NCBI GenBank assembly: GCA_040752895.1 | Contig: JBFMHN010000001.1 | Coordinates: 88,286 to 152,285 of the forward strand | Origin: Pseudomonadota bacterium | Lineage (GTDB): Bacteria; Pseudomonadota; Alphaproteobacteria; GCA-2746255 | Direction of reading: 5' to 3' | Length of the DNA stretch: 64,000 bases | In this document: piece after piece, positions 17,704 through 27,351 of the stretch | How the letters are laid out: each line of letters begins with the position of its first letter | How positions within the stretch are numbered: position 1 is the stretch's first letter | The notes under the pieces: generated by a model | Databases searched by the model: none | Told to the model about the DNA's origin: nothing | Seen by the model: only the letters and a program-made list of their open reading frames with translations | Program-made: the position numbers and the translations under genes

Positions 17704-18324
17704 ATGAAGTGCAAAGTCGTCAGTCTGGAAGCCGAGGACGTCGGTGAGATCGATCTCGCCGACGAGGTCTTTGGTGTTGCCGTGCGGCCGGATCTTTTGC
17801 AGCGCGTCATTGCTTGGCAACTGGCGCGGCGTCGGGCTGGGACCCACAAGACGAAGGATGCAAGCGAGGTGAGCGGCACCGGACGGAAACCCTGGCGCCA
17901 AAAAGGAACCGGGCGGGCGCGGCAAGGTTCGCTCCGTTCGACGCAGTTCCGCGGCGGCGGCACAACTTTCGGCCCGTTGCCTCGTGATCACGGTTTCCAA
18001 TTGCCGAAAAAGGTGCGGAAACTGGCGCTTAAAGCGGCGCTTTCCGCCAAACAAGCCGAGGGCAAGATCGTCGTGCTCGATTCGACGCAGATGAAAACCG
18101 CGCGAACAAAGGAACTGGCAACCAGCTTTGACAAACTTGGCTGGTCGTCCGTTCTGGTGATTGACGGCCCCGAGGTGAATGCAAACTTCCGTCGGGCGAC
18201 GCAAAATCTGCCTGGCGTCGATGTCCTGCCGCAACAGGGAATGAACGTTTACGACATTCTGCGTCGGGACCTTCTCGTGTTGACGAAGGACGCCGTCCAG
18301 TATCTGGAGGCACGGTTAAGATGA
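17704..18324 (+). CDS. rplD: 50S ribosomal protein L4
   Basis: 206-residue L4, an early assembly protein lining the exit tunnel; in E. coli it also represses the S10 operon. The start is ATG 17704 ([11 protein letters not shown]), immediately after rplC; a longer in-frame reading from 17629 lies inside rplC and is unlikely. The tunnel loop is visible as [31 protein letters not shown]. Ends in YLEARL. Its stop overlaps the rplW start by four bases (ATGA), a sign of translational coupling. Confidence 0.97.
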   Translation: MKCKVVSLEAEDVGEIDLADEVFGVAVRPDLLQRVIAWQLARRRAGTHKTKDASEVSGTGRKPWRQKGTGRARQGSLRSTQFRGGGTTFGPLPRDHGFQLPKKVRKLALKAALSAKQAEGKIVVLDSTQMKTARTKELATSFDKLGWSSVLVIDGPEVNANFRRATQNLPGVDVLPQQGMNVYDILRRDLLVLTKDAVQYLEARLR

Positions 18325-18698
18325 TCGGGCGTAAGAAAGCAAAAGATAAGGAAACGCAAGAGGCGAAGCGTAAGGACGGCAAGGGCAAGAAAGAAAAAAG
18401 CAAGCCGCCTTCCGAGGGAGTCTATTGCGTTCTGCTGTCGCCGGTAATCACGGAAAAGGCAACCCTTGGCTCGGAACATGGCCAGGTTACTTTCCGCGTA
18501 TCCCTTACGGCGACGAAACCGGAAATCAAGCAGGCGGTCGAAAAATTGTTTGATGTCAAAGTGCTGGCGGTGAATACGCTGCGTCAGAAAGGCAAACGGA
18601 AATCCTTCCGGGGCCGGCCTGGCAAGCGCGCCGACAGCAAGAAAGCGATGGTCACCTTGGCCGAGGGCCAGGCGATTGACGTGACGACGGGAATTTAG
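18321..18698 (+). CDS. rplW: 50S ribosomal protein L23 with charged N-terminal extension
   Basis: 125-residue L23, which sits at the tunnel exit and docks trigger factor and SRP. The normal L23 fold starts at about residue 34 with [14 protein letters not shown] and includes [24 protein letters not shown] and the loop [12 protein letters not shown]. Before it are about 33 Lys/Glu-rich residues ([11 protein letters not shown]...) not present in usual 95-100-residue L23. The upstream ATG overlaps the rplD stop by four bases, which favours this longer start. No strong internal start with homology is visible. Confidence 0.93.
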   Translation: MIGRKKAKDKETQEAKRKDGKGKKEKSKPPSEGVYCVLLSPVITEKATLGSEHGQVTFRVSLTATKPEIKQAVEKLFDVKVLAVNTLRQKGKRKSFRGRPGKRADSKKAMVTLAEGQAIDVTTGI

Positions 18699-18701
18699 AC
18701 G

Positions 18702-19532
18702 ATGGCACTGAAAACATTTAAGCCGGTAACGCCTTCCCTGCGGCAGCTTGTCATCATTGATCGCTCAAAGCTGTGGAAGGGTAGGCCGGTCAAGAAACTG
18801 ACGGAGGGGCTTTCCGAGAGCGGTGGCCGCAACAACTTGGGGCGGATGACGTCCCGGCATCGTGGCGGCGGACACAAGCGGCGCTATCGGATTATCGATT
18901 TCAAGCGCCGCAAGTTCGATATACCGGCGGTCATCGAGCGTCTCGAGCACGACCCGAATCGCAGTGCCTTCATCGCACTTCTTCGTTATGAGGACGGCGA
19001 AATATCCTATATTCTGGCACCTCAGCGTGTGAAAGTCGGCGACAAGGTGATCGCTGGCGAGAAAGTGGATATCCGACCGGGAAACGCGCTGCCGATGAAG
19101 AATATTCCGGTCGGCACGATCGTTCACAACGTCGAGATGAAACCGGGGCGGGGTGGTCAGATCGCGCGTTCCGCCGGCTCTTACGCCCAGCTCGTCGGCA
19201 AGGACACAGGCAACGCTTTGCTTCGGTTGGCGTCCGGCGAGGTACGGATGGTGCGAGCCGAGGGGATGGCGACGATTGGCGCCGTCTCGAACCCGGATCA
19301 GAAGAACGTCAAGTTCGGCAAGGCCGGGCGGATGCGCTGGCTGGGCAAGCGGCCGTCCGTTCGCGGTGTGGCGATGAACCCGATCGATCATCCCCATGGC
19401 GGCGGCGAAGGAAAGTCGTCCGGTGGTCGGCACCCCGTGACGCCGTGGGGCAAGCCGACGAAGGGCAAGAAGACACGCAACAACAAGGCGACGGATTCAA
19501 AAATCCTCCGCCGCCGGAAGAGCAAAAAGTAG
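18702..19532 (+). CDS. rplB: 50S ribosomal protein L2
   Basis: 276-residue L2, needed for subunit association and peptidyl transfer. Characteristic segments: [21 protein letters not shown] near residues 47-67, the central fold with [19 protein letters not shown], and the C-terminal [31 protein letters not shown], whose histidine (PHGGGEG) is the residue implicated near the catalytic centre. Ends in basic ILRRRKSKK. It begins 3 bases after rplW and precedes rpsS by 16 bases. Confidence 0.98.
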   Translation: MALKTFKPVTPSLRQLVIIDRSKLWKGRPVKKLTEGLSESGGRNNLGRMTSRHRGGGHKRRYRIIDFKRRKFDIPAVIERLEHDPNRSAFIALLRYEDGEISYILAPQRVKVGDKVIAGEKVDIRPGNALPMKNIPVGTIVHNVEMKPGRGGQIARSAGSYAQLVGKDTGNALLRLASGEVRMVRAEGMATIGAVSNPDQKNVKFGKAGRMRWLGKRPSVRGVAMNPIDHPHGGGEGKSSGGRHPVTPWGKPTKGKKTRNNKATDSKILRRRKSKK

Positions 19533-19548
19533 AGAGAAGAGGTATTCC

Positions 19549-19827
19549 GTGGCACGTTCGGTTTGGAAAGGCCCGTTTGTGGATGGCTATCTGCTGAAGA
19601 AAGTGGAAGCCCGCCGCGCATCCGGCCGGAACGAAGTGATCAAGATCTGGTCGCGCCGCTCGACGATTCTGCCCCAGTTCGTCGGCCTTACCTTCGGTGT
19701 ATATAACGGCCGCAAGTTTCTTCCCGTGCTGGTGACGGAAGAAATGATCGGCCACAAATTTGGTGAATTTTCTCCGACGCGCGTTTTTCACGGGCACTCG
19801 GGGGACAAGAAGGCAAAGCGAGTATAG
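19549..19827 (+). CDS. rpsS: 30S ribosomal protein S19
   Basis: 92-residue S19 of the small-subunit head, contacting the A-site tRNA and bridging to 23S rRNA. Start is GTG 19549 with the purine-rich AGAGAAGAGG upstream; the protein starts [16 protein letters not shown]. Conserved [30 protein letters not shown] and the C-terminal [11 protein letters not shown] are present. Length is normal. rplV begins 2 bases after the stop. Confidence 0.97.
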   Translation: MARSVWKGPFVDGYLLKKVEARRASGRNEVIKIWSRRSTILPQFVGLTFGVYNGRKFLPVLVTEEMIGHKFGEFSPTRVFHGHSGDKKAKRV

Positions 19828-19829
19828 AA

Positions 19830-20204
19830 ATGGGCAAGAAAGCAGCCGCCCGGCAGCGCATGGAAAACGAGGCAATGGCCGTCGTTCGCAATTTGCGCAC
19901 GAGTCCGCGGAAACTAAACCTCGTCGCGGAATCGATTCGCGGCAAGGACGCTTCCACGGCTCTTACCGAGCTTGCTTTCTCGAAACGGCGGATAGCGAAA
20001 GCCGTGCGGAAGGCCGTGCAATCGGCAATCGCCAACGCCGAGAACAACCATCAGCTTGATGTTGACCGGTTGTATGTCGCGGAAGCGACGGTCGGCAAGG
20101 GGTTGGTCATGCGACGCTGGAGCCCCCGTGCGCGCGGGCGTTCTTTTACGATCGCAAAACCGTTTAGCCACCTCACCGTCGTCGTTCGTGAGCGCAAGGA
20201 GTAG
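19830..20204 (+). CDS. rplV: 50S ribosomal protein L22
   Basis: 124-residue L22, whose beta-hairpin lines the exit tunnel. The conserved core [21 protein letters not shown] and [30 protein letters not shown] is followed by the hairpin tip region [14 protein letters not shown] 10-14-residue basic N-terminal addition ([11 protein letters not shown]) precedes the family core, so the true start could be the downstream ATG (residue 11). Encoded 2 bases after rpsS and 3 before rpsC. Confidence 0.96.
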   Translation: MGKKAAARQRMENEAMAVVRNLRTSPRKLNLVAESIRGKDASTALTELAFSKRRIAKAVRKAVQSAIANAENNHQLDVDRLYVAEATVGKGLVMRRWSPRARGRSFTIAKPFSHLTVVVRERKE

Positions 20205-20207
20205 CGA

Positions 20208-20891
20208 ATGGGGCATAAAGTCAACCCGATAGGGCTTCGACTCGGCATCAACCGGACGTGGGATTCGCGCTGGTATGCCGAGGACGACTACGGCCGTCTT
20301 CTTCATGAAGATCTCGAAATTCGACGGTTTCTTGAGAAGCGCCTGGTGCAAGCCGGAATCAGTCGAATTGTTATCGAGCGGCCGGCGAAAAAGGCGCGGA
20401 TCACGATTCATACGGCGCGCCCCGGCGTCGTGATTGGCAAGCGCGGCGCGGATATCGAGAAGTTGCAGGCCGATCTTGCAAAAATGACGAACGGAGAAGT
20501 GCACATCAACATCGTCGAAATTCGCAAGCCCGAACTGGACGCGAAGCTCGTGGCCGATAATATTGCTCAGCAGCTTGAGCGTCGCGTCGCCTTCCGCCGG
20601 ACGATGAAGCGCGCCGTGCAATCGGCGATGCGCCTGGGGGCTAAAGGGATACGGATCAACTGCGCCGGGCGTCTCGGCGGGGCCGAAATCGCGCGGACGG
20701 AATGGTACCGCGAAGGCCAGGTGCCTCTGCATACCCTGCGCGCCGATGTCGATTATGCGGTGTCCACCGCCTTCACGACCTATGGCACGTGCGGCATCAA
20801 GGTATGGATATTCAAAGGCGAAATTCTGGAGCGCGACCCGATGGCGCAAGATAAGCGTCTTGAGGAACAACAAACGGGTCATTCCCACTAG
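20208..20891 (+). CDS. rpsC: 30S ribosomal protein S3
   Basis: 227-residue S3, which with S4 and S5 forms the mRNA entry helicase region. It begins [24 protein letters not shown]. The KH domain shows [16 protein letters not shown], and the second domain has [43 protein letters not shown], the S3 signature. Ends in a short charged tail. Spaced 3 bases from rplV and 9 from rplP. Confidence 0.98.
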   Translation: MGHKVNPIGLRLGINRTWDSRWYAEDDYGRLLHEDLEIRRFLEKRLVQAGISRIVIERPAKKARITIHTARPGVVIGKRGADIEKLQADLAKMTNGEVHINIVEIRKPELDAKLVADNIAQQLERRVAFRRTMKRAVQSAMRLGAKGIRINCAGRLGGAEIARTEWYREGQVPLHTLRADVDYAVSTAFTTYGTCGIKVWIFKGEILERDPMAQDKRLEEQQTGHSH

Positions 20892-20900
20892 AGGCAACCG

Positions 20901-21323
20901 ATGCTGAGTCCAAAACGCACGAAATACCGCAAGCAGCACAAGGGCAGGATTCACGGTCTTGCCAAAGGCGGTGTCGAGCTCAACTTCGGCGCCTTTGGGC
21001 TGAGGGCGATGCGCCCTGGGCGCGTCACGGCGCGGGAACTCGAGGCTGCTCGACGGGCGATTACGCGGCATATGAAGCGCGCCGGTCGGCTCTGGATCCG
21101 GGTTTTTCCGGACGTTCCGGTTTCGAAGAAGCCAACGGAAGTGCGGATGGGTAAAGGCAAGGGAAACCCGGAATTTTGGGTTGCCCGTGTACATCCCGGC
21201 CGGATTCTTTTCGAGGTGGACGGCGTACCGTTGAGCATCGCTCGGCATGCGCTCGACCTCGGCGCGGCGAAGCTTTCTATTCGCACGCGCTTCATCAGCC
21301 GTATCGAGGGAGCGCCCGGATGA
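20901..21323 (+). CDS. rplP: 50S ribosomal protein L16
   Basis: 140-residue L16, bound near the A-site tRNA elbow and the peptidyl transferase centre. Begins [24 protein letters not shown] and contains [32 protein letters not shown] and [27 protein letters not shown], including the conserved arginine that is hydroxylated in E. coli (inferred by position only). Stop overlaps the rpmC start (ATGA at 21320-21323). Confidence 0.98.
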   Translation: MLSPKRTKYRKQHKGRIHGLAKGGVELNFGAFGLRAMRPGRVTARELEAARRAITRHMKRAGRLWIRVFPDVPVSKKPTEVRMGKGKGNPEFWVARVHPGRILFEVDGVPLSIARHALDLGAAKLSIRTRFISRIEGAPG

Positions 21324-21529
21324 AGCCGGCAGATTTGCGGACAAAATCGCTGGACGAGCTTAAAGACGGCCTTCTCGCCCTGCGAAAGGAGATATTCAAT
21401 CTGCGCTTTCAGCAGGCAAGCGGCCAGCTAGAGGGAACGGCGCGCATGCGCCAGGCGCGACGCGATATTGCGCGCATCAAGACAGTGTTACAGGGAAGAG
21501 GTCAAATGGCGGAGAAATCGGATGCCTAA
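21320..21529 (+). CDS. rpmC: 50S ribosomal protein L29
   Basis: 69-residue L29 at the tunnel exit, next to L23. The start is ATG 21320, overlapping the rplP stop by four bases; the protein then reads [36 protein letters not shown], the typical two-helix L29. Conserved [14 protein letters not shown] is present. The 3' end overlaps rpsQ by eight bases, so rplP, rpmC and rpsQ are likely translationally coupled. Confidence 0.96.
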   Translation: MKPADLRTKSLDELKDGLLALRKEIFNLRFQQASGQLEGTARMRQARRDIARIKTVLQGRGQMAEKSDA

Positions 21530-21758
21530 ACGTATCCTTTATGGAATGGTCATCCGCGATGCGGCGGAAAAAACGGTTGTCGTTCGTGTCGATCGCCAGT
21601 TCCGTCACCCCCTTTATAAAAAGTTTATTCGTCGGTCGAAGAAGTACGCCGTTCATGACGAAGACAACCGTTGCAAGACAGGCGATTCCGTCCGCATTCA
21701 GGAATGTCCTCCGATCTCGAAGCGCAAGCGCTGGATCCTTCTTTCGGAATCCGCCTAA
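21522..21758 (+). CDS. rpsQ: 30S ribosomal protein S17
   Basis: 78-residue S17, a primary 16S rRNA-binding OB-fold protein. I start at ATG 21522 ([21 protein letters not shown]); an upstream start at 21468 would add 18 residues encoded inside rpmC. Conserved segments are [20 protein letters not shown] and the [21 protein letters not shown] signature. It overlaps the end of rpmC by eight bases and is followed by rplN after 32 bases. Confidence 0.96.
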   Translation: MPKRILYGMVIRDAAEKTVVVRVDRQFRHPLYKKFIRRSKKYAVHDEDNRCKTGDSVRIQECPPISKRKRWILLSESA

Positions 21759-21790
21759 GCGGCGAGATGGATAAAGAGTAAGCACACGCC

Positions 21791-22159
21791 ATGATTCAAA
21801 TGCAGACAAACCTGGAAGTTGCGGATAATTCCGGAGCCAAGCGCGTCCAGTGCATCAAGGTTCTCGGAGGCTCAAAGCGCAAGTCCGCTGGCGTGGGAGA
21901 CGTCATCGTCGTTTCCATAAAAGATGCGATTCCACGCGGTCGCGTGAAAAAGGGTGAGGTGCACCGTGCGGTCATCGTACGGACGGCCCACGGTATTCGG
22001 CGCCCGGACGGTTCTTTAATTCGGTTTGATCGGAACGCCGCGGTGCTGATCACGAAGCAGGGCGAGCCTATCGGTACGCGTATCTTCGGTCCTGTGACGC
22101 GCGAGCTTAGAATAAAAAAATTCATGAAAATCATATCGTTAGCGCCGGAGGTTCTGTAA
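21791..22159 (+). CDS. rplN: 50S ribosomal protein L14
   Basis: 122-residue L14, a beta-barrel protein at the subunit interface that contacts 16S rRNA helix 14. It begins [27 protein letters not shown], and shows [28 protein letters not shown], the L14 signature, ending in [11 protein letters not shown]. Length is exactly that of the family. First gene of the spc block. Its stop codon shares one base with the rplX start. Confidence 0.98.
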   Translation: MIQMQTNLEVADNSGAKRVQCIKVLGGSKRKSAGVGDVIVVSIKDAIPRGRVKKGEVHRAVIVRTAHGIRRPDGSLIRFDRNAAVLITKQGEPIGTRIFGPVTRELRIKKFMKIISLAPEVL

Positions 22160-22482
22160 TGGGCGCGGGCATGAAAATTCACAAAGGCGATACCGTCATC
22201 GTTCTTGCCGGCAGGGACAAGGGCAAGAAGGGCGAGGTGCTGCGTGCCATTCCGAAAGAGAACCGGGTCGTCGTGCGGGGCATCAACGTCGTCAAGCGGC
22301 ATCAGCGGCCCACGGCAAACAACCCCGGTGGCATTCAGGAAAAGGAATTGCCGATCCACGCGTCGAACCTCGCCCTTATCGACCCGAAAAGCGGCGAGCC
22401 GACTCGCGCAGGCTATAAATTTTTGGATGATGGCCGGAAAGTTCGCTTCGCGAAGAAGTCCGGCGAAGTGATCGATCGTTGA
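22159..22482 (+). CDS. rplX: 50S ribosomal protein L24
   Basis: 107-residue L24, an assembly initiator near the tunnel exit with a KOW fold: [21 protein letters not shown] is the KOW motif, followed by [15 protein letters not shown] and [18 protein letters not shown]. The ATG at 22159 has GGAGG at 22147-22151 inside the end of rplN, which supports this start over the ATG four codons later. The stop is 11 bases before the chosen rplE start. Confidence 0.97.
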   Translation: MGAGMKIHKGDTVIVLAGRDKGKKGEVLRAIPKENRVVVRGINVVKRHQRPTANNPGGIQEKELPIHASNLALIDPKSGEPTRAGYKFLDDGRKVRFAKKSGEVIDR

Positions 22483-22493
22483 GGGACCGGAAG

Positions 22494-23036
22494 ATGACGC
22501 GCCTGCAAGAACTCTATAAGAACGTAATTCAGCCGGGTTTGCGGTCAAAGTTTGGATATCAGAACGTCATACAGGTCCCGAAACTTGACAGAATCGTGAT
22601 CAACATGGGCGTAGGCGAGGCTGCCCGCGAGGGTAAAAAGATTGACGCGGCGTTGACGGAACTTACGACCATTAGCGGGCAAAAGGCCGTCGTAACGCGG
22701 GCGAGGAAGTCGATCGCCATCTTCAAGCTTCGCGAGGGAATGAAAATAGGTTGCAAGGTGACCCTGCGACGGGACCGTATGTACGAGTTTCTCGATCGGC
22801 TGGTTACGATTGCGCTGCCGCGCGTTCGCGATTTCCGGGGCCTTTCACCGAAAAGCTTCGATGGCGACGGCAATTATACGATTGGTCTACGGGAGCAGAT
22901 TATTTTCCCGGAAATTGATTACGATAAGGTGGACAAAGTCCGTGGCATGGATATCACGATCGTGACAACGGCGAAAACCGACGAGGAGGCAAAAGCGCTT
23001 CTCGAAGGCTTCAACCTGCCGTTCAGCAACGGATAA
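22494..23036 (+). CDS. rplE: 50S ribosomal protein L5
   Basis: 180-residue L5, which binds 5S rRNA and joins it to the central protuberance. Start ATG 22494 gives [24 protein letters not shown]; an in-frame TTG at 22479 overlapping the rplX stop is less likely. Conserved [39 protein letters not shown] and [19 protein letters not shown](R)[11 protein letters not shown] are present. Length is normal for the family. Confidence 0.97.
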   Translation: MTRLQELYKNVIQPGLRSKFGYQNVIQVPKLDRIVINMGVGEAAREGKKIDAALTELTTISGQKAVVTRARKSIAIFKLREGMKIGCKVTLRRDRMYEFLDRLVTIALPRVRDFRGLSPKSFDGDGNYTIGLREQIIFPEIDYDKVDKVRGMDITIVTTAKTDEEAKALLEGFNLPFSNG

Positions 23037-23052
23037 GCACAGAGGGTCATAC

Positions 23053-23358
23053 ATGGCGAAAAAAAGTGCCATTGAGCGCAACAAGAATCGGGCGCATCTA
23101 GTGAAACGTTTTGCGGTGAAACGCGCAAAGTTGAAGGCCATCGCGTGCGATGCGTCCTTTTCCCCCGAGGAACGGTTTAACGCGCGGCTGCAACTTGCCG
23201 CGCTTCCTAGGAATTCGGCCGCAGGGCGTTTGCGGAACCGTTGCGCACTGACGGGGCGTTCGCGGTCGGTTTATCGGAAATTCAAATTGTCGCGCATCGC
23301 GCTTCGGGATCTCGCCTCAAAAGGGCAGATTCCAGGCATGGTAAAATCGAGCTGGTAG
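23053..23358 (+). CDS. rpsN: 30S ribosomal protein S14 (zinc-independent type)
   Basis: 101-residue S14 of the long, zinc-free type: it lacks the CxxC pairs of the short 61-residue form. Begins [21 protein letters not shown] and ends with [41 protein letters not shown], the family signature. It binds 16S rRNA in the head late in assembly. Spaced 16 bases after rplE and 21 before rpsH. Confidence 0.98.
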   Translation: MAKKSAIERNKNRAHLVKRFAVKRAKLKAIACDASFSPEERFNARLQLAALPRNSAAGRLRNRCALTGRSRSVYRKFKLSRIALRDLASKGQIPGMVKSSW

Positions 23359-23379
23359 CAAAGGCAAAGGAACCGATCA

Positions 23380-23778
23380 ATGGCGATCAGCGATCCCTTA
23401 AGCGACATGCTGACGCGTATCCGAAACGGCCAACGTGCGCACTTGGATTCTGTTTTGAGTCCGGCCTCTAGGCTGTTGGCGGGCGTCCTGGATGTCCTTC
23501 AGAAGGAAGGCTATATTCGCGGTTATACCAAGCGGGAACCAAAGCAGGGTATCCGCGAAATCGAGATTGAATTAAAGTACCATGAGGGCGAACCGGTTAT
23601 TCGCGAAATTCGACGTATCTCGAAACCGGGCTGCCGCGTCTACTCCGGCATCCAAGATCTCGCAAAGGTGTACGGAGGACTGGGCATTTCCATCCTCTCG
23701 ACTCCGAAAGGTGTCATGTCGGACCACGAGGCCCGCGTCGCCCATGTTGGTGGCGAAGTGCTGTGCAAGGTGTTTTAG
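23380..23778 (+). CDS. rpsH: 30S ribosomal protein S8
   Basis: 132-residue S8, a primary 16S rRNA-binding protein; in E. coli it represses the spc operon by binding near the rplE start. It begins [20 protein letters not shown] and ends with the S8 signature [33 protein letters not shown]. Length is normal. It lies 21 bases after rpsN and 9 before rplF. Confidence 0.98.
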   Translation: MAISDPLSDMLTRIRNGQRAHLDSVLSPASRLLAGVLDVLQKEGYIRGYTKREPKQGIREIEIELKYHEGEPVIREIRRISKPGCRVYSGIQDLAKVYGGLGISILSTPKGVMSDHEARVAHVGGEVLCKVF

Positions 23779-23787
23779 GACAAAATA

Positions 23788-24321
23788 ATGTCGCGCGTAG
23801 GTAAAAACCCAGTGCTCGTACCAAGCGGCGTCGAAGTCGCGATCAACGGGCAGAACGTGATGGCCAAGGGCAAGCTTGGCGAACTCCATATTCTTCTTGC
23901 CGACACTGTCGCGATCTCGAAGGAGGACGGCAAGGTCTGGGTGAAACCCCGTTACGCCACGAAAGAATCCCGCCAGATGTGGGGAACGGCAAGGAACCTT
24001 ATTCATTGTCTGGTAACCGGTGTCTCGAAGGGTTACAACGTGCGTCTCGAAATCAACGGCGTGGGTTATCGGGCGCAGGTTCAGGGCAAGGAACTCGTTC
24101 TTCAGCTGGGTTACAGCCACGAGATTCGTCATCCGATTCCGAAAGGGGTCACGATCAAGTGCGAAAAGCCGACGCAGATCGAGGTTTCGGGCGCTGATAA
24201 GCAGTTGGTTGGCCAGATCGCGGCGGAGATTCGCGCCTATCGGAAGCCGGAACCCTATAAGGGGAAGGGCGTCAAATACGAAGGCGAGTTTATCGTTCGA
24301 AAAGAAGGAAAGAAGAAGTAG
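23788..24321 (+). CDS. rplF: 50S ribosomal protein L6
   Basis: 177-residue L6, near the sarcin-ricin loop and factor-binding site. It begins [19 protein letters not shown], and shows two tandem L6 folds, the first ending around residue 80, the second with [35 protein letters not shown] and the signature [21 protein letters not shown]. Ends with a basic KEGKKK. Length is family-typical. Confidence 0.98.
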   Translation: MSRVGKNPVLVPSGVEVAINGQNVMAKGKLGELHILLADTVAISKEDGKVWVKPRYATKESRQMWGTARNLIHCLVTGVSKGYNVRLEINGVGYRAQVQGKELVLQLGYSHEIRHPIPKGVTIKCEKPTQIEVSGADKQLVGQIAAEIRAYRKPEPYKGKGVKYEGEFIVRKEGKKK

Positions 24322-24332
24322 GGCCGCATTCG

Positions 24333-24695
24333 ATGAAGCGTTTGAAAAGCCAGTTTTTACGCCGCCGGCGCCGGGTTCGCTCGAATCTCCGGAAGAAGGG
24401 GCATGGTCGTTTGCGGCTTTCGGTCTTCCGGTCGTCGCAGCATATCTATGCGCAGGTTATCGATGACGCGAAGGGGGCCACTCTGGCGACCGCCTCCACC
24501 CTCGATAAGGAGTTGCGCGGCAAGCTGAAATCGGGCGGCGACGTAGAGGCGGCGCGGGAAGTCGGTAAGTTGCTTTCCTCTCGCGCCAAGACCTTGGGCG
24601 TTTCGGAAGTTTATTTTGACCGCGGCGGGTATCTTTATCATGGGCGAGTCAAGGCCCTTGCCGAGGCCGCGCGCGAAGGTGGTCTGAATTTTTAG
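24333..24695 (+). CDS. rplR: 50S ribosomal protein L18
   Basis: 120-residue L18, a 5S rRNA-binding protein of the central protuberance. Conserved features: [35 protein letters not shown] near the N-terminus, [51 protein letters not shown] at the C-terminus. Length is normal. Located 11 bases after rplF and 21 before rpsE. Confidence 0.98.
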   Translation: MKRLKSQFLRRRRRVRSNLRKKGHGRLRLSVFRSSQHIYAQVIDDAKGATLATASTLDKELRGKLKSGGDVEAAREVGKLLSSRAKTLGVSEVYFDRGGYLYHGRVKALAEAAREGGLNF

Positions 24696-24716
24696 CTGAA
24701 TTGGCATGGATCGAAG

Positions 24717-25277
24717 ATGGCGATAAACAGAAAATCGAAGATGGGGGAAAACCCGAGAGGTGAGCGGGGAAACCGCGAGGAATTTGAACTCGTCGAACGG
24801 CTTATCGCCATCAACCGAGTCGCCAAGGTTGTGAAGGGCGGTCGGCGATTCGGTTTCGCGGCGCTGGTGATCGCCGGCGATCAGAAAGGTCGCGTCGGCT
24901 TTGGTGCCGGCAAGGCGCGCGAAGTGCCCGAAGCCATCCGCAAGGCGACGGAACGGGCGAAGCGCAATTTGGTCCAGGTCCCGCTTCGCGAGGGCCGCAC
25001 CCTTCATCACGACACGCAGGGCCGCTATGGCGCCGGCCGCGTCGTCCTGCGCGCTGCGCAGCCGGGAACCGGCATCATTGCCGGCGGCCCGATGCGCGCC
25101 GTCTTTGAGGCCCTCGGCATTCAGGACATCGTTGCGAAGTCGATTGGCTCATCGAATCCCCACAACATGGTGCGCGCGACCTTCGCCGCCTTGGCGCAGG
25201 AGCATTCCCCCCGCGCCATTGCCAGCCGACGCGGCAAGAAGGTGAACGAAATCGTCGGTCACCGGGATAGCGCGTAA
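24717..25277 (+). CDS. rpsE: 30S ribosomal protein S5
   Basis: 186-residue S5, at the back of the decoding region; with S3 and S4 it forms the mRNA entry channel. The double-stranded RNA-binding-like N-domain shows [29 protein letters not shown], and the C-domain has [46 protein letters not shown]. The N-terminal extra residues ([18 protein letters not shown]) are a basic tail. rpmD begins 12 bases after the stop. Confidence 0.98.
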   Translation: MAINRKSKMGENPRGERGNREEFELVERLIAINRVAKVVKGGRRFGFAALVIAGDQKGRVGFGAGKAREVPEAIRKATERAKRNLVQVPLREGRTLHHDTQGRYGAGRVVLRAAQPGTGIIAGGPMRAVFEALGIQDIVAKSIGSSNPHNMVRATFAALAQEHSPRAIASRRGKKVNEIVGHRDSA

Positions 25278-25289
25278 GGAGCTTAAGCG

Positions 25290-25484
25290 ATGGCGGCAAA
25301 CGAATCCGGACGTCTGCGCGTCACGCAGATTGCAAGCCCGATCGGGCGGCCGAGAGATCAGCGCGAGACGCTGGTTGGTCTCGGCCTGAACAAGCTCCAC
25401 CGCGTGCGCACGTTGGAGGATACGCCGGCCATACGGGGTATGCTGAAAAAGATTTCCCACCTGGTTCGGGTGGAAAAGGCATAG
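25290..25484 (+). CDS. rpmD: 50S ribosomal protein L30
   Basis: 64-residue L30 of the large subunit. Residues 8-64 form the small alpha/beta L30 fold: [53 protein letters not shown], with the characteristic GLNKLHRV segment. Length is normal for bacteria. It lies 12 bases after rpsE and 20 before rplO. Confidence 0.96.
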   Translation: MAANESGRLRVTQIASPIGRPRDQRETLVGLGLNKLHRVRTLEDTPAIRGMLKKISHLVRVEKA

Positions 25485-25504
25485 GCCAGAGAATAGGATT
25501 TGGG

Positions 25505-26005
25505 ATGAAACTGAACGAACTCTCTGACCGGTCCGGTGCACGCCGCCCGCGCAAGCGTATCGGCCGCGGGATTGGCTCCGGGTCCGGCAAGACCTCCGGG
25601 CATGGCCATAAGGGCCAGAAGGCACGCAGCGGCGTTGCGATCAAGGGATTCGAGGGCGGCCAGATGCCGATTTTTCGGCGGCTGCCGCGCCGGGGTTTCT
25701 GGAGTCCAAACCGGAAACGCTATCAAGTAGTAAACGTGGGCCGGTTGCAGCAGGCGATTGACGACGCAAAGCTCGATCCGTCGAAGCCGATCACCGAAAA
25801 AATCCTTTGCGAGGCTGGGATTGTCACCCACCCTCATGACGGGATCAGATTGCTAGCCAAGGGTCATATTAAGGCAAAAATCGCGGTCGAAGTCAGCGGC
25901 GCCTCGAAGGCGGCAATCGCCGCTGTCGAGAAGGCGGGCGGCAGGGTTACGGTAACGATGCCCGTCGCGAGCGGTGAAGAAACCGGCGCGTCCGGAGAGA
26001 ATTAA
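25505..26005 (+). CDS. rplO: 50S ribosomal protein L15
   Basis: 166-residue L15, a late assembly protein. The Gly/Arg-rich N-terminus [28 protein letters not shown] is the L15 hallmark and penetrates rRNA. The C-terminal globular part contains [27 protein letters not shown], followed by about 20 extra residues rich in Gly and Glu. The last base of its stop codon is the first base of the secY start (26005), so the two are coupled. Confidence 0.97.
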   Translation: MKLNELSDRSGARRPRKRIGRGIGSGSGKTSGHGHKGQKARSGVAIKGFEGGQMPIFRRLPRRGFWSPNRKRYQVVNVGRLQQAIDDAKLDPSKPITEKILCEAGIVTHPHDGIRLLAKGHIKAKIAVEVSGASKAAIAAVEKAGGRVTVTMPVASGEETGASGEN

Positions 26006-27351
26006 TGGCGTCAGCCGCGGAACAGCTTGCCGCAAATCTTAATTTTGGTGCTCTGGGCAAGGCGAAAGACCTTCGCCGTCGGATTTGGTTTACGCTCGGC
26101 GCCCTGATCGTTTACCGGCTCGGAACCTACATTCCTATCCCGGGCATAGACCCGACCATTCTTGCTGGGCTTTTCCAGCAGAATGCGGGTGGCATCCTTG
26201 GCATGTTCGACATGTTTTCGGGTGGGGCGCTGGGGCGCATGACGATCTTCGCCCTCAACATCATGCCTTACATCTCCTCCTCGATCATCGTTCAGTTGAT
26301 GACGACCGTCTCGCCCCACCTCGCCCAATTGAAGAAGGAAGGCGAAGCGGGACGCAAAAAGATCAATCAGTACACGCGTTATGGGACCGTGTTGCTCGCG
26401 GCCGTCCAGGCATATGGGATTGCTATCGGTTTGGAAAGCATGGCCGGATCGCAAGGTTCGGCCGTTATCGACCCGGGAGCTTTCTTTCGGGCGACGACCG
26501 TGATCACGCTGGTTGGCGGCACGATTTTCCTTATGTGGCTGGGCGAGCAGATCACGGCGCGCGGGATTGGCAATGGCATTTCTTTGATCATTTTTTCCGG
26601 CATCGTCGCCAATTTGCCGTCGGCGATGGCGGGCACGATGGAACTTGGGCGAACGGGAGCGCTTTCGACGGTCTTTATCCTGCTGCTGCTCGTGCTGATC
26701 GTTGCCGTCATCACCTTCATCGTCTTTGTCGAACGCGCCCAGCGGCGGATCATCGTCCAGTACCCGAAGCGCCAGGCCGGCAATCGTATGTATGGGGGCG
26801 AGGCTTCACATATGCCGCTGAAGCTCAACACCGCCGGCGTGATTCCTCCGATTTTTGCGAGTTCGCTTCTTCTCATGCCGGCTACGCTCGCCGGTTTTTC
26901 GGCCAAGGAAGACAGTGGAGATTGGCTGACAACGGCCGCCGCCTTTCTCGGTCATGGGCAACCGCTCTATTTGATCGTTTTCACCAGCCTGATCATTTTC
27001 TTCGCCTTCTTCTATACGGCTGTCGTCTTTAATCCCGACGATACGGCGGACAATCTGAAGAAGTTCGGCGGCTTTATTCCGGGTATTCGGCCTGGCAAGA
27101 ATACGTCGGAGTATCTAGATTATGTGCTGACCCGCCTGACGGTCGTCGGCGCTATCTATCTAGCGGTTATTTGCATTCTGCCGGAAATTCTGATCTCCGA
27201 ATATTCCGTGCCCTTCTACTTCGGCGGTACGAGCCTGTTGATTGTCGTGACCGTAACTTTGGACACCGTCGGCCAGATCCAATCCCACTTGATTGCCCAT
27301 CAATACGAAGGACTGATCAAAAAATCTCGGCTGAAGGGGCGTCCGCGATGA
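26005..27351 (+). CDS. secY: Preprotein translocase subunit SecY
   Basis: 448-residue SecY, the pore of the SecYEG channel in the inner membrane. About ten hydrophobic helices are visible. Family segments: the N-terminal TLGALIVYRLGTYIPIPGID, the plug region near NAGGILGMFDMFSGGALGRMTIFALNIMPYISSSIIVQL, the cytoplasmic loop KRQAGNRMYGGEASHMPLKLN, and the C-terminal GQIQSHLIAHQYEGLIKKSRLKGR. Length is standard. It shares one base with rplO and four bases with adk (ATGA). Confidence 0.98.
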   Translation: MASAAEQLAANLNFGALGKAKDLRRRIWFTLGALIVYRLGTYIPIPGIDPTILAGLFQQNAGGILGMFDMFSGGALGRMTIFALNIMPYISSSIIVQLMTTVSPHLAQLKKEGEAGRKKINQYTRYGTVLLAAVQAYGIAIGLESMAGSQGSAVIDPGAFFRATTVITLVGGTIFLMWLGEQITARGIGNGISLIIFSGIVANLPSAMAGTMELGRTGALSTVFILLLLVLIVAVITFIVFVERAQRRIIVQYPKRQAGNRMYGGEASHMPLKLNTAGVIPPIFASSLLLMPATLAGFSAKEDSGDWLTTAAAFLGHGQPLYLIVFTSLIIFFAFFYTAVVFNPDDTADNLKKFGGFIPGIRPGKNTSEYLDYVLTRLTVVGAIYLAVICILPEILISEYSVPFYFGGTSLLIVVTVTLDTVGQIQSHLIAHQYEGLIKKSRLKGRPR

